From contig MCGE01000011.1 of NCBI GenBank assembly GCA_002105175.1, positions 248,001 through 312,000 on the forward strand: a DNA stretch of 64,000 nucleotides. The letters are read 5' to 3'. Under the pieces are notes generated by a model. It did not search any database and had not been told where the DNA came from. It saw only the letters and a list, made by a program, of their open reading frames with translations. The position numbers and the translations under genes are program-made. Shown here piece after piece: positions 14,627 to 27,200 of the stretch. Source of the stretch: Absidia repens. Its lineage: Eukaryota; Mucoromycota; Mucoromycetes; Mucorales; Cunninghamellaceae. How positions within the stretch are numbered: position 1 is the stretch's first letter; every line of letters begins with the position of its first letter.

Positions 14627-17285
14627 ATGACTATCGACGAATTTGATCCTGATGACATGTTGTCGGAAATCAGCCGAAAACTATCCAACGTATCTATACA
14701 AACGACTGGTGAGACTGTGGATAAAAATTCGGTAAAAGGAATCATGAACAAAAAGGAACGTTGAGCGCCATGAAACAAAGCATATCACGAGACTGACGCT
14801 TTGCCAACTGGCGTTTTCTTTTTTATATATATCAAAGCTCACCTCTTTAAGATATTATATCAACTCTGACAATATACAAACCTGCTACATTGGTGCTCAC
14901 AATTTAAGAAAATATCTGACCCAAGGTAAACACGGTAGTTTAGTTATGACATTACTCATCCTTGTGTTATCATGGGCGGAACGCGTGTCTGACACCACTT
15001 CATTTTTTGTTATTCTGTTATTTAGCCACTGAACCTGGACACGTTGACGACCTGTTGGCCTTGGATGTACTACCTAGAATCAAACAACTTTTATCGTATC
15101 ACGACCATGCAGATCTTCAGGTACATATTAAAAACTACGTAATTAATAGCGTGTCGTGTATATATCATTTATCATTTGGATTTTTATCGATCCGCTCCAT
15201 AGTTTGAATGCGCATGGATTGTTACTAATATTGCTGTAAGTTTATATATAACATGTATATATTATGCTCTTGTCACTCATTTCCTCTTTCTATCATTGAT
15301 TCAATTTAGGCTGGGACCACTGAACATACGAATGCTTTGGTGGAAGCGGATTTTATTGCGGCCCTTTTGGAATGTCTTGATTCAAAGAAAAGTACAATAA
15401 CAGCTAAAGCGCAGGTAATTCATATAGGGGATTCACCTACAGAGACGTGATAACTGACAATTTTTTTTTGGACAACTTTTTAGGCGGCCTGGGCGTTATC
15501 TAATTTTGCTGGAGAGTCTGCGTCTCTGCGTGAACTTTTGATGACAAATAATGCAATGGAGTTTGTGGCGGCTGTTTTGGACAATGTCTGTAGCGATGTC
15601 TTGGATGAATCTTTGGAGCGATCGTATAGTACTGGTCGTGTGACTATCCGAAATTCTGACCTATGCATAGATGTTAAAGCTTTGACGTGGGCTCTTTCCA
15701 ACATGTGTCGTGGTGGTTTCCGTACTGCTGATTACTGGGATATGGTAACTTTTTGAAAAGAATGAACAAAATACACGTATGGAATTGTGACTCACAGAAC
15801 CAAACGCTTTCCCCGATAGTACCTTCCTGCTTTTCATTCTTTATCACAGTGCGTTATATTTGATCACAAGGACATTTGGATCGATGCCTGGTAAGTCATG
15901 TCTTGCTTGCTGTACTTTCATGAAATTCAAATGTACTGAAGTTGCTTATTATTATTATTATTACTATTATTATTATTTTCGAACTAGTTGGGGTCTTTCT
16001 CGAATTCTTTACAATATGCATGAAGTGGATAATTTTTATGGATCTGTGACAATCACTCCTCAACTATGCTCTCGATTAACACAGTTATTATCGTAAGTGA
16101 ACAGGTGATCATTTTTTATTTTGTCAGTTTCGTCGTGTGATGAATATTCGATTGAACCCAGTCTAATTTTCTTTCTTTCTATGAATGTAATTAGTGAACG
16201 AACCATCTCAATTATAGTGCCCGTTTTGCGGTGTATCATCAACATCACATCTGGTCCAAATGAGCATTCAAGTCTTTTATTGGAAACGTCTCTTTTAACA
16301 AACCTTGGTCCACTCACTTCAACTGACATCCCTATTCCTATTAGGCGGGATTCGTTTCTCGTGGTGGCAAATTTGGCTGCAAGCAATGAGGAATTGGTCC
16401 ATGAAGTCATTCACTGCCATGAAATTATGGAATCTGTGGTTGCCCATGTCCACGTGCCTGGTCATGTCTATCATGAAGATCCCGTCCAATGGTTCCCCAC
16501 TGTATCCAATGCTTATTACAATATGAAAGAAGAATGGAAAATAACAACGGAAGCACTCTGGGTTTTAAGCAATCTGGCAAATCTGGCATCTGATGATACT
16601 ATTTGGTGAGGAAGAAATCGCAACACATGGCAATGAATGTTATTTAATTTTTATTGGCTTTTTTTTTTTACATTTACTTGTTTATAGCAACATGTTGGCA
16701 CGTCATGCTCAAATTCCAAAATCCTTGGCGGCCTTGTTAAATCATATGGACATGCCTTTATCAACATGCATCAAAGGATTGGACGTTATCATTACCGTTA
16801 TAGGACGCACCAATAAGATCTCTCAAACAAGGCTACCACAGCGGAATTTGGACACATCATCATCAGGATCCAAAGTCAGCAACCCTTATGTTCAGCAATT
16901 CATCGAACATGGCGTTCCAACACTGTTGCCATGTCTACGCAAGGTACACGTAGATTCTGGAGAATTACTAAAACGATGTGTAGTGTTAGAGTCACTCTTT
17001 GAGGATGATCGACAACGACAGGAAGCAGCGGCAACGGAAGCTGCAGCAGCAACAGCGAATTCGGTGCTAGAAAACGACTCGTCCAATGGATCAGCGACGA
17101 ATGCAAACTCATCAACAACAGCTTCAGCGTCCAACTTGGCAGCTATGTTTGGTTTATCCATTCCTCCGTCATTTATTACAACCGGCGCCAACAAACGCAG
17201 AGTCCTTCGCGGACACGAGGACGGTGACATTCGATTAATTGAAAACGCTGTTGGAAACCTGTGCATCACCGAAAATGGATCTTAG
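14627..17285 (+). CDS. Importin-alpha-like armadillo repeat protein
   Basis: Exons: 14627-14731, 14838-14925, 15026-15120, 15203-15235, 15310-15414, 15484-15744, 15820-15890, 15988-16092, 16195-16605, 16688-17285, giving 623 aa. It has a chain of ARM repeats with the importin-alpha W-x-x-x-N ladder: FECAWIVTNIAAG, AAWALSNFAGES, LTWALSNMCRGG, CWGLSRILYNM and EALWVLSNLANLA. In importin alpha, those Trp/Asn pairs bind nuclear localisation signals in the cytoplasm. The N-terminus before the first repeat is short and acidic (MTIDEFDPDDMLSEI). I see no Arg/Lys-rich importin-beta-binding (IBB) segment. The C-terminal about 150 residues are Ala/Ser/Asn-rich with an insert. The splice from 14731 to 14838 is the weakest join (acceptor AAAG). 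It is a divergent importin-alpha paralog rather than the canonical SRP1. Confidence 0.8.
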
Positions 17286-19295
17286 TAGTAGTAGTGATAG
17301 TGGAAATATAATTTTATCCCTCTTCCTTTAGTTTGGTCCTCTCTTTATATACATATCTCTTTATTCTTTATTCTTATTTTACTGTTGCTGAAATAAACAT
17401 GCAAATAAAATCACTAGTCTTCTATTATTTACATGTCTTTGGTTTTGTCTTCGTTTATTTTTGTTTTGATCTTAACATAAGACGAGTCTGTTATAGCATA
17501 AATTATTATTGAGGATGGCAGCTGGGACAATGTGATGGGATAAAATGCCATACTTGGTTATGATAGATTTGAACAAAAGGAAATAGCTCTATGGTGCAGT
17601 TCAGCAAGAAAAAAAAAGTAGGTCTCACGGAAAATGCTAAGATAATTGTTTTGAAGGCCATGTAATATGATAATAAAACAAATATATGTGGGTTGGTTTT
17701 GCTTGACCATTACTCCCCCTAAAAAAAAAGATCCAATTTAAATTCCGCCCACATGAAATTTTATTTTCTCCTTCAGGTTTTTTTGTCCCTCGCTCTCTTT
17801 CTTTTTTTTTTTTTTTTTTTTTAATAATTGTGGCCCAATGGATCATGGTAGACTTAGATTAATGTCAGGACTAGTTTAGAAGGGGGTTCAACTCAGGGAT
17901 TACAAGATGCATGGGGAAACCCTTTCATTTTGGATTTAGGATTTATAACAATCACTAGGTGGTTCTTTGGAGCCTCCATTAGCATAGTTTAGTGTTAGCT
18001 TGTCCATAGTATAAATCTACATTTAAATAAAGCATATTTCTTTTCACATCTTTCAATGAAAAAGACCCATTAGTCTCTCTCATGGCTTTGTACAATAGAT
18101 CCCTCCATTAAATCCCTTGTCACAATGAACTCCCTCGCCAATAGATTTAGTATAACCAATATGTTTCAATAAAAACAACTTTTTTTTATGAATTAACCAT
18201 CCTCTGACCCACCCTATAATGAACAAACGTTGTTACTGTGGTTGTTTTGAGAGCGATCTATACGCCGTCTCTCTAATTCACCCATTATGACTATTACTTC
18301 CCCCCCCCCTAGAGTCCCAGCGACTGATCGACAGCCCTAGGTCACTTCATATATCAAACGTTCTAATTGATCAATTGAATTAATGAGCCTAGGCCGTTCC
18401 CATAAGAATAGGGACCACTATAAACCATTCTCCTCCCTGAACGACGGATTAGTAGTGCCTAGTCACTTAATATGAATGTTGTTGCTATTCACGTTCTATC
18501 ATTCATATCAATCCGCCAAAGTCGTGTTGCGAGCGTCGCCTTCGCTTGACTGGGCATACTGTCTATACCCAGCTTGTCATTCTATTTTATTATATGCTGC
18601 GCTGGTATGACAAAACCAAAAAGGACTCCAAACTGTCGTCGATTAAAGCCCATGAGGCCAGCTACTAAGGTGCAAAATGGAGAGTTTGTCTTATTGCCAC
18701 ACTTCACCAACGTTCTCCCTACGACAATGACACCCAGTAGATCATTTTCTTTTTGAATTATATGAATGTTTGAATCCCACAGAGACTTTTTTTTTTTTTT
18801 TTTTTTTTGAAATTGACTTCCATAAAGCATCATGCTATCTAGTGTTAGTTCGTTGCTAATAGCTAAGCCAAACCATAGTCAAAAAATTCAACCTCAAACG
18901 GTATGTTAGATCCAAAGTATACATAACCGCTCAATATAAATCTATCAAACCAGTACCGTATATACCCACAATACCTTAAACTCCCTCACCCAATACCTAA
19001 AAACCTTCATCATAGTCGATGGCTACTATTTCTTCCTGCGTCCTCTCCAACACATTTCTTTTTATTTGATGGTCAAATTTCAATTTAATACCACAAAAGC
19101 ATTGTCGCTTCCAATTTTCTTTTTCATCTGAAATAAAACAAAGATATATACGATGCAAAAGCAAAATAGATAATGATTTATTTCAAGTTTTACAAGTATC
19201 CAATAATATAAACAAATCTAAGGGTAATAAATAATAGCAACAATAGTAATAATAATAATGGTAATAGGAATATTAAGTGGTAATGTAAAGTATAA
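17286..19295. other. Gap with importin 3' flank and repeat copy 2
   Basis: AATAAA at 17392-17397 probably ends the importin-like transcript. Repeat copy 2 occupies about 17730-18475 (listed separately). The stretch 18480-18780 has an unusual, less AT-rich composition but no recognisable RNA or protein, and 18787-18808 is a T tract. The remainder is 3' flank of the next reverse gene. Confidence 0.55.
17730..18475 (+). repeat. Dispersed repeat, copy 2
   Basis: It starts with CCGCCCACATGAA (E-box changed by one base) near 17745, then a T/C tract. The core words CTTAGATTAATGTCAGGAC, TAGTTTAGAAGGGGGTTC, AGGGATTACAAGATGCATGG and TTTCATTTTGGATTTAGG follow (17855-17945). AATAAA words lie near 18027 and 18168. 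The end carries CCTAG(G)TCACTTAATATGAA, which is shared with copy 4. It is non-coding. Confidence 0.85.
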
Positions 19296-19676
19296 TCACG
19301 TCGTCGATCTAACCCCCTTGACGACAAAGCAACCAGGATGTGTCACATCAAAAAGCCATCCTTCATTTCTCAGCAGTTTTTGAATACTTGGCAGCAGTCG
19401 AGCTTGTCCACGTTCCGAATGTGTCCCTGTCCCAGTAATAATCCGCAGTGGTTGTATTTTGCGTCGCGCTTAATAATAATAATAAAAAAAAAAGGTAGGT
19501 TAGAGTTTGTTATGGATGGAAGCCAAGAGGAGTTTGATATTCTATCCGCTTACCCATTTGAATTTGACTTCTTGACCACCACTGAGTCAGTCCTTCCCTG
19601 ACTAGCGTTTGGGCTTCGCTTACTGTCAATCCATGCAAATCCAATAAATGATCATCGTTTGTTATTAATCTATTTC

Positions 19677-19712
<36 letters not shown>

Positions 19713-21326
19713 GCAGCCCATTGGGAGGGGGGGGGAGATCATTTTGGACAAAACACCATATCTAAGTCTTCTTTACCTTTTATCTCTGACATAGGCCCTT
19801 GCTGCTCTCATATTCCATTCCCTTGCTTTGGTATCCAATTGTCTTGCTTCATCCGAATAAAAAAATGCCACGCCCTGTTCGCCTGTTTTCTTGTTTTTGC
19901 TGGATCGGTAAGCGGCGGCGGCCTTTTGGAATAATTCGTTGCGATTGAAGATCAGGTCCATGGCCATCATACGACATAATTCAGGGTCATCTTCGGTATA
20001 AGAATGTTGGTTGTTGATCAAAAGGTATTCAGGAATCACAGGCAAGTCGCTGTTCTTCGAAGAGGTTGCAGTAGGTCGGGCACTGAGAAGAGGTTGGGGA
20101 CCGGTGGCACCAGCACCAGTGGCACTGTAAAGCGACATGGATGCCATTCGTTTTTCCAATTGTTGTTGTTGTTTTTCAAATGTCAATGAAAAGTCGATGC
20201 CTTGTTGGATCATTTGTGTCACATCATGGTCGTTTTGGCATTGAATCACAACCCCCACTGCAATCCGTCGGATTTGGTCCACGGTGCGATCCACAAGCAC
20301 AGCCGCCATGCCTTGTTCCACTTGGTCCAAATTCGTCGCCAATTGCCAATACAGTACCGGTTGAGTCGAAGAAGGCGATTTCGTCATCAACATCACCACC
20401 GCTGCGATGATATTCCCCTTGCATCGTTGAACACATCCATGCACCAGCGTCCGTGACACGGTTGGAAAGACCTGGTGGATTTGTCCAATCACATCATCGT
20501 ATTGGTGCCAATAGTTGAAGGGGAGGCTTGTTAGTAAGTCATCGTCGTCGTCCGCCGTGCGTTCAATGTATCTTGATGACCATAACAGTTGCTTGCTCTT
20601 CTTGTTGTTGCTGTTGCTACCGTTGCTATTGTTGTTACGTCGATTTTTTTGCTTGGATTTCTTGGTGATGCCATGGTAGATCAAATCACCGTCATTGTCG
20701 TCCTGAGTAGGCGGAGGGGCAGAGGAGTCATCAGCATCCAGATAGACATTATTCAGTAAAACGTCTGTGGCCTTTTCAACGTCACCATCTTGGGATCGAA
20801 GTACTTCCAATAATCGGTGGTGGTCCATGTTTGGAAAGCATAGCGCAAGAAACCCAGTATCGTCCCGTTGTTCTTGAGTATCATATACGGTCGAATCGGT
20901 ATCAGATGTACAAGAGCTAGTGGCATGTGTTCTTGTCGTTGTCGATGATGAGTCGCCTAGATTACCATTGCTATCATTGGAGTTGTTGCCATCATTGTAG
21001 ACTGGGTCGAAGTTTGCGGCTGTTTGAGTCAACTCTACATCTAGGGCAGTGTCCGCTTCTTTGGCAAGTTCCTTCAGAATAGTGTATGATTGAGCATAGT
21101 CATGAGTATCGGCAAAGATAGCTTCGATAAGGGTTGAATCGAGAGGTGGACAGAATTGTTGCTGTTAGAAAACAAAAGAGAGAAGACAGTGAGTAGACCA
21201 ACAAAGTACACAAATATTTTGTGGGTTTACCAGCAAAGAATTTTTGTCAGTTTCTATGTTTGACTTGGGAGGTTTCTTGTTTCTTGGTTTGAATGAGTTG
21301 TATTGATTGTCTTGAAGTTTTCCCAT
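19296..21326 (-). CDS. CUE / DUF1771 / Smr domain protein (Cue2-like RNA endonuclease)
   Basis: Exons (complement): 21231-21326, 19777-21161, 19554-19669, 19296-19468, giving 589 aa. Domains in order: a CUE-like helix near 38-60 (LDSTLIEAIFADTHD); a second CUE-type motif at about 136-170 (FLALCFPNMDHHRLLEVL); and a third near 260 (QIHQVFPTVSRTLVHGCV). DUF1771 spans about 430-494 (NRNELFQKAAAAYRSSKNK to AREWNMRAARAYV). The C-terminal Smr domain has LLDLHGLTVSEAQTLV and RIITGTGTHSERGQARLL, ending FVVKGVRSTT. Proteins with CUE plus Smr, such as yeast Cue2, cut mRNA at stalled, collided ribosomes (no-go decay). The LDLHG and GTGTHS motifs expected for RNA binding and cleavage are present. It is divergent from eS4 with a 430-bp gap. 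N4BP2-like is the alternative name. Confidence 0.85.
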
Positions 21327-21760
21327 CTCCAACTATGCATTTCCTTGATATTTTGGTGAAAAAAAAAAAAAAATTGGCAAAAGGGAATTGATTTGGCAGA
21401 ACAGTCAAGCAGGCACCAGTCGGTGTTTCAACAATAATATATATGGCTTCACACCAAAAAACCGTAAACAAGTATGTATTTTTTTTAAGTGTCAAAGGAC
21501 TGTACAATTGATATCTTCATTGTAAATATGCATATAAAAATAAAAGTTTATATCTGTTTAATAGAAAATTCTATAAGTAGCACCTTGTAGAGCTACCATG
21601 TCGAAGTAGGTGCTGTGTAGTCTCTTTTTCATTTCCACTCAAACGTGACAGACAAAATTTTATTTTAATTCCCGCTTGAATCTGCCTATTTCAACAGTTG
21701 ACCAAAGTCAAACTCTTTTTGTTCTTTCCTTTTATCTCACCTTAGATATATCAGTTAAAC
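21327..21760. promoter_or_regulatory. Divergent promoter of the Smr nuclease and eS4 genes
   Basis: A gap of 434 bp lies between two outward-facing starts. It holds an inverted repeat AGCACCT (21579-21585) / AGGTGCT (21608-21614) and a pyrimidine-rich leader before the eS4 start. Confidence 0.5.
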
Positions 21761-22829
21761 ATGGTAAGTAAAAACTTCACATTGAATCATTCCTTGTTAA
21801 AGTGTTATTCAAGAACGAATATATACTTGATGGATGATTGATATATGAATAGATGGATGGATGGATGGATGGATGGATCAAAAAAGAATGATATTGACCA
21901 TTTCTTTTTTCTTTATGTATGATCATTATTACAGGGTCGTGGTCCTAAGAAGCATATGAAGCGTTTAGCAGCTCCCAAGCACTGGATGTTGGACAAACTT
22001 TTGGGTTCTTATGCCCCCAAGCCCAGCTCTGGTCCCCACAAGACTCGTGAATGCTTGCCCTTGATTGTCTTCATCCGTAACCGTCTCAAGTACGCTCTTA
22101 ACGGTCGTGAAGTCACCAGCATCTTGATGCAACGTTTGGTCAAGGTTGACAACAAGGTCCGTACCGACTCTACCTTCCCTGCTGGTTTCATGGGTAAGGG
22201 AAAAAAAAACTAACAACAATATATGTACTCACAAGTACCAATCAGGAAACCCCGAAGAATATTGTCACTAAATTTATTTTCTTATTTCCAAATTTGTAGA
22301 TGTCATCTCCATTGAAAAGACTGGTGAAAACTTCCGTCTCGTTTACGATGTCAAGGGTCGTTTCGCCATCCACCGTATCACTGACGAAGAAGCCAAGTAC
22401 AAGCTTTGCAAGGTCCGCAAGGTCATGGTTGGTGCCAAGGGTATCCCCTACATTGTCACCCACGATGGTCGTACCATCCGTTACCCTGATCCTTTGATCA
22501 AGGTCAACGACTCTGTCCGTTTCGATTTGGAAAACAACAAGATCCTCGACTTTGTCAAGTTCGAAGTTGGTAACGTTGCCATGGTCACTGGTGGTCGTAA
22601 CGTTGGTCGTATTGGTACCATCGTTCACCGTGAACGTCACATTGGTGGTTTCGAAATTGTCCACGTCAAGGATTCCTTGGACCGTACCTTCGCTACCCGT
22701 ATCTCCAACGTGTTCGTCATCGGTCAAGGTAACAAGCCCGTCATCTCTCTCCCCAAGGGTAAGGGTATCAAGTTGTCCATTGCCGAAGAACGTGATCGTA
22801 GACGCGCTGCTGCCGCTGCTGCCCAATAG
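21761..22829 (+). CDS. RPS4: 40S ribosomal protein eS4 (S4e)
   Basis: Exons: 21761-21763, 21935-22193, 22300-22829, giving 263 aa, the family length. Exon 1 is only the ATG, with donor GTAAGT directly after it, a layout common in fungal ribosomal protein genes. The reading [19 protein letters not shown] is the standard start. [12 protein letters not shown], the S4-like RNA-binding segment [38 protein letters not shown] (KOW region) and [18 protein letters not shown] follow. It is part of the small ribosomal subunit body near the 5' domain of 18S rRNA. Codons are strongly C-ending (GGT/CGT/AAG/ATC), unlike most neighbours, as expected for a highly expressed gene. AATAAA at 22896-22901 likely ends the transcript. 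Confidence 0.97.
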
Positions 22830-23508
22830 ATGCTTTTTGCCTCGTCTTTTAGCCTCTATAGTAGTTTAGCACGTTTTTTACATTCATTATTTTGAAATAA
22901 AAGCTTTACTCTTTTCTATTTGTATTTTGATGTTTTGTCCTTATTGATTTTTTATTTTTACATGTATGTCTTGAAATAAAAATTGCATTGATTTGGATAT
23001 ATTTGATCCTTGGGACGCAGACCGTCACTTTGATCGGGCTGAACGTAGAAATGTCCAATTTTTTTTTTTTTAGTAGAAGAGTTAAAGAGAATATGCATAG
23101 TTATTGTACTTTTTTGATGGAATAATATGCAAGATGTGGCCGAAGATAAGTACACTTTTTGAATTTGGGACGACCCACAGACAGGCGAGACGAATCTGCG
23201 AAACTCCTGAAATATTCGGGTCACTTTCAGCAGCTAGAATGGGCTGTTATCGGAAGTGGAAAATCTTGATGTGCAAAACCCAGGGCAAATCCTTAAAAAA
23301 AAAGATCAAGAAGTCTGATTGGCTCCAGATAAGTGAGTCCATTGCAGATGAATGGGGATGTTTTGCTGATTAAGCCAGCTTTTGATGAATAATAAATTCT
23401 TTCAAGCCTCTTTTTTAAGATTTTCCGTATTTAATAATTCTCCCTTCTTTTTTTTTCCTCTTTTTTCCTCCACGACTTCTTTTTTCACCTTGGAAATAAA
23501 AATTTAAA
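22830..23508. other. Intergenic gap between eS4 and bZIP genes
   Basis: The eS4 poly(A) signal AATAAA lies at 22896-22901. The rest is the promoter and T/C-rich leader of the bZIP gene. No gene was seen. Confidence 0.5.
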
Positions 23509-24272
23509 ATGTCTTACTCATATACATCCCCATTGGACTCGTTAGCATTTGAATCTTTGGAAACACAGCCTCCCTCACAAATTAATGAAGAGGCAGCAGC
23601 AGCAGACTTGGCCCTTTGGGTAAGCTACTGCTAACTACCCTTCCGCAAAAGAGAAATATATGACTCATATTTTTTTTTATTTTTTTTATGTAGACCAATG
23701 CAAAGTTTACGTATGACATTACACCGGGACAGGGAATTATGGAAGACAAGGCGGCTCCATTTGACCTGGACAAGGCAATGTATGAACACTTGGCACAGTA
23801 TCTAGACATGGACATGACGACTACCACAGCACCAACAACGACTTCACCGGAAGTCCCATCCCTGCCCATCTCATCAGCGCGGCCGTTAGCCCCGATACTT
23901 TTACCAAAACCAAGTTTGGATCAAAACAGCAGCCTCTTTTTATTACCATCCTCACCGGGAGCCACCGTCGACCTTTCACAGCAAACCAACACACATATTA
24001 CGAAAAAGCGCTCCTCTACTTCTTCTTCCTCTTTTTCAAGTGACGACCGGTCTTCTACGAGCGGTGATGATGATAAACGCCGACGAAATACCGCAGCATC
24101 AGCACGATTCCGGGTCAAGAAGAAGCAAAAGGAACAAGCCATGGCTCAAACAGTACGCGACATGACTGAAAAAGCAGATACGTTACAGAATCGAGTCCAT
24201 GAACTAGAAAATGAAATCAAATGGCTCCGTGAACTCTTGCTGGAAAAGAACTCGACCAAGAAATCAGACTAG
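23509..24272 (+). CDS. bZIP transcription factor, Cys3/MetR/Zip1-like
   Basis: Exons: 23509-23619 and 23694-24272, giving 229 aa. A Ser/Thr/Pro-rich N-terminal half, likely an activation region, precedes the basic region KRRRNTAASARFRVKKKQK (about residues 165-183) and a leucine zipper to about 222 (MTEKADTLQNRVHELENEI, then WLRELLLEK). The NTAASARFRxKKKxKEQ signature is that of the CYS-3/MetR/Zip1 group, which controls sulfur uptake and assimilation genes in fungi and, in fission yeast, cadmium responses. Function here is inferred from that signature only. The gene lies alone between eS4 and a repeat-bearing gap. AATAAA at 24425-24430 is a good poly(A) site. Confidence 0.88.
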
Positions 24273-27200
24273 TGAATATACATCTAGATATATATAATAT
24301 ATATTCTCTCCCCTCTACTCCCACCTTCCATCCCTTTCATCTTGTATATGTCCCCTTCCTTTCATTCTTCTCTCATCTAGTTTATTTGTTCTTATGTACA
24401 TCCATCCCTCTATATCATTTCTATAATAAAATTATATGCTTCTTTTTTATTTTATTTTATTGTCTTGACTTGAAACTTGAGCCAGATACTTTAGTAAAAC
24501 GTGATTTGGGTTTGTCATCAGTGTATGTGTGTGTGTGTGTGTTGATAGGATTATAAATCCATCGAATTTATGCATCAGGAAACGGGGGGTGTTCATAGGA
24601 TCGACGGTTTGATGATACACAAGATTGTCTTTGCACAAACAATTCCCTTTTGTCCAGTGTGACGTGACAAAATATCGTTTGATGACAACAGTGATGTCGA
24701 CATCAGCTAGTGAATTGCACATGATCCTCCTTTTACAGAAACACAAACTGAATCCCATGAACGTCTATGAAGGGCGTCTTGTGTAAGTGTAGAGAGGGGA
24801 TTTATATGAAGATGAAGCTTCACGCTTTATATATTTATTTTTTTTCGGCGGGGACGGAACAGTATAGAATTTCCATTGTTATTCTTTTTTCGGGCGTTGA
24901 TGATGGGTGAGAATCGTGATCGACTTGGCCATTTGTGATGTTAATCGATTTTGGTCCCGGGGTTGACAATTCGAAACAACAAGGCGTTTAGTAATATATA
25001 TATATATACATATATATATATCATGATATGCGGGTAAACTAAAAACCTTTCCGATGCGCTTCAATCATCAATTTTTTTTTTTTTTTTTCATTTCGCTCAT
25101 ATGTGCTTCCTTTTTCATGTGCTCTTCACTGAATATAAATAATGGCAACTAAACTAACCTGGTCTAGTGACAATATTGTGATACATATCTAGTTGTGAGT
25201 GTAGAGTGCGCGGGGGCGGGGAGGGTATCTTGTTGTTAAGTAAACATAGCATGTCATAATATAAATTACATAGAGGGTAAGCTGTTCTGCAATGAGTGAC
25301 AAATATTACATGATACAGTGAAGGAAAAATTGCATCATCTTGTCTGCAACGTTATCAAGAGAAGATATCGTCATACTTCCAACGTTGAATGGTAGTGTTG
25401 CTTATTGTTGAAAGAAAAAGATTCTATCGACCTCAGAAAATATTTCGGATCCCGCCCACGTGAAATTTTTTTTTGTTTACTCCCCTCCGTCTCTCTTTCT
25501 ATTGCTCACTCTTTCTTCCTTTTCTTTTTTTCCTTCTTTTTTTCTTCACCATTTAACTAATATGAGGTTATGTTGGACTTAGATTAGCGTCAGGACTAGT
25601 TTAGAAGGGTTTTCAGCTCAGGGATTACGGATGCATGGGGAAACCCTTTCATTTTGGATCGAGGATTCTGGGAACATCATTAGTTTGGCTTTTTGGAGCC
25701 TTCATTAGTTTAATTTAGTATAGTATTAGTTTGTTCTTATTTTGTATCCATATCTGAATAAAATATGTCACTTTTTACCAGCTTCATTGAATAATGTCCC
25801 ATTAGTCTCTTTCATGATTTGTACAAGATCTCTCTCGTTTATCATCCTCCCAATAGAATACCCTTGACCAGTGTTCTGCTTCAATAAAAGAATATCCCTT
25901 TAGTCACTTTCATGATGTATTGGAGAGTACATGAAGTTATATCCCATTTTATAATTTGTCTCTTTAGATTAGGTTGATCACCCTTGACGTCTCATAATAT
26001 TACTACTCATTCTCCTTGCAATAGATCCCTTGTTACAATGAACCCTTTTCCTTTAGTAGTACCAACCGATATGCCTCAATAAAGTACGACATTTTATTAA
26101 CCATGATCTGACCCATCGTATTGTGAATAATGCCGATATTGTAGCAGTTTTGTGAACGCCTTACCAAACAATTGCTCTTTCATTCACCACTATTAACTAC
26201 TTTTTCCTCCTTGTGCCCCAGGAGTTTGTCAACAGTCTTAGGTTCAATTACTATGTATCAAGGGTAGTAATATTCGCGCTATAATAATCATATAATTGAA
26301 TATAGGTCGTACATGATGTGCATGTAGCCTCTATAGGTCATTTTGCAAGTATGCGCCAATGCATGAGGGTACTAGGCTGTTTTCCTCCTCCCCTTCTTTC
26401 CTCAGTTGACGATACAGCAGAAGACGTTGAGTGGATGAAAGAGATGATTGACATGTTTAGGTATTTTATTTCTTTTTCTAGAGGACGGCTTCCGCTCGGG
26501 AACGTACGTACCATACAAATACGGGAGCCTGTCTTTCTGAATTAGGAATAACGAGCAGTAGACGGATGATAGAAAACGACGGTGAGAACTTGGATTGGCG
26601 CGGCGGCACTTCAATAAATGAAATGTTGGATGATCATTGAGATCGTCGCAGGGATCACAATCAATATCTATGGTTTAAAGTATCACATATGCCAAAAGGT
26701 TTTAAAAATTCGGAGTGCGGGTGGGTGGGTGGTATTTTACATGGTTCCTGTATTGGACCATTCAAAACTCCGCCTTTTAAATTTTCTGTTGTCAAGAAAC
26801 CATGTTGTAAAAAAGTTGAAAACGACCCTTTTAATGAAACTGGATGAGGTGTTGCCAAGGGCTGTTTCAGATCATTTACTCTCTTTTTCAATGTACTATT
26901 GATCTGACGCAAATTCTCCTAATCTAGCTTAATTTAGCCATAATTAGTTATTGTCTGAATATTTTTCTATTCGGTATGATTGATTTCCATCACAGAGCCA
27001 TGTATGATAAAAATATATCATATCTGACAATTACTAGGTTTTGTTTACGATGACCAGTTATTGTTATTTTACAAATGATGGCGATTACTATATTCGAGAC
27101 CCTTGGGAGGAGTTTGCCATTCTGGTTATAAAGAATAGCAATAACTAAAATTGGTTTAGCGTGGGACGATGATCTTCGTCCAGTCTTTTTTGAAAAGCAG

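Noticed and set aside
18480..18780. Less AT-rich stretch as an snRNA, tRNA or protein gene
   Set aside because: No tRNA boxes, no cloverleaf and no known snRNA motif; the reading frame there has no family.
22242..22826. Reverse frame of 194 aa over the eS4 gene
   Set aside because: It is a shadow of strongly biased eS4 codons on the other strand.
26300..26912. Overlapping frames on both strands (for example a frame with DDTAEDVEWMKEMIDMFRYF) as a gene or transposon remnant
   Set aside because: No recognisable family, no matching splice partners, and open frames on both strands suggest chance.
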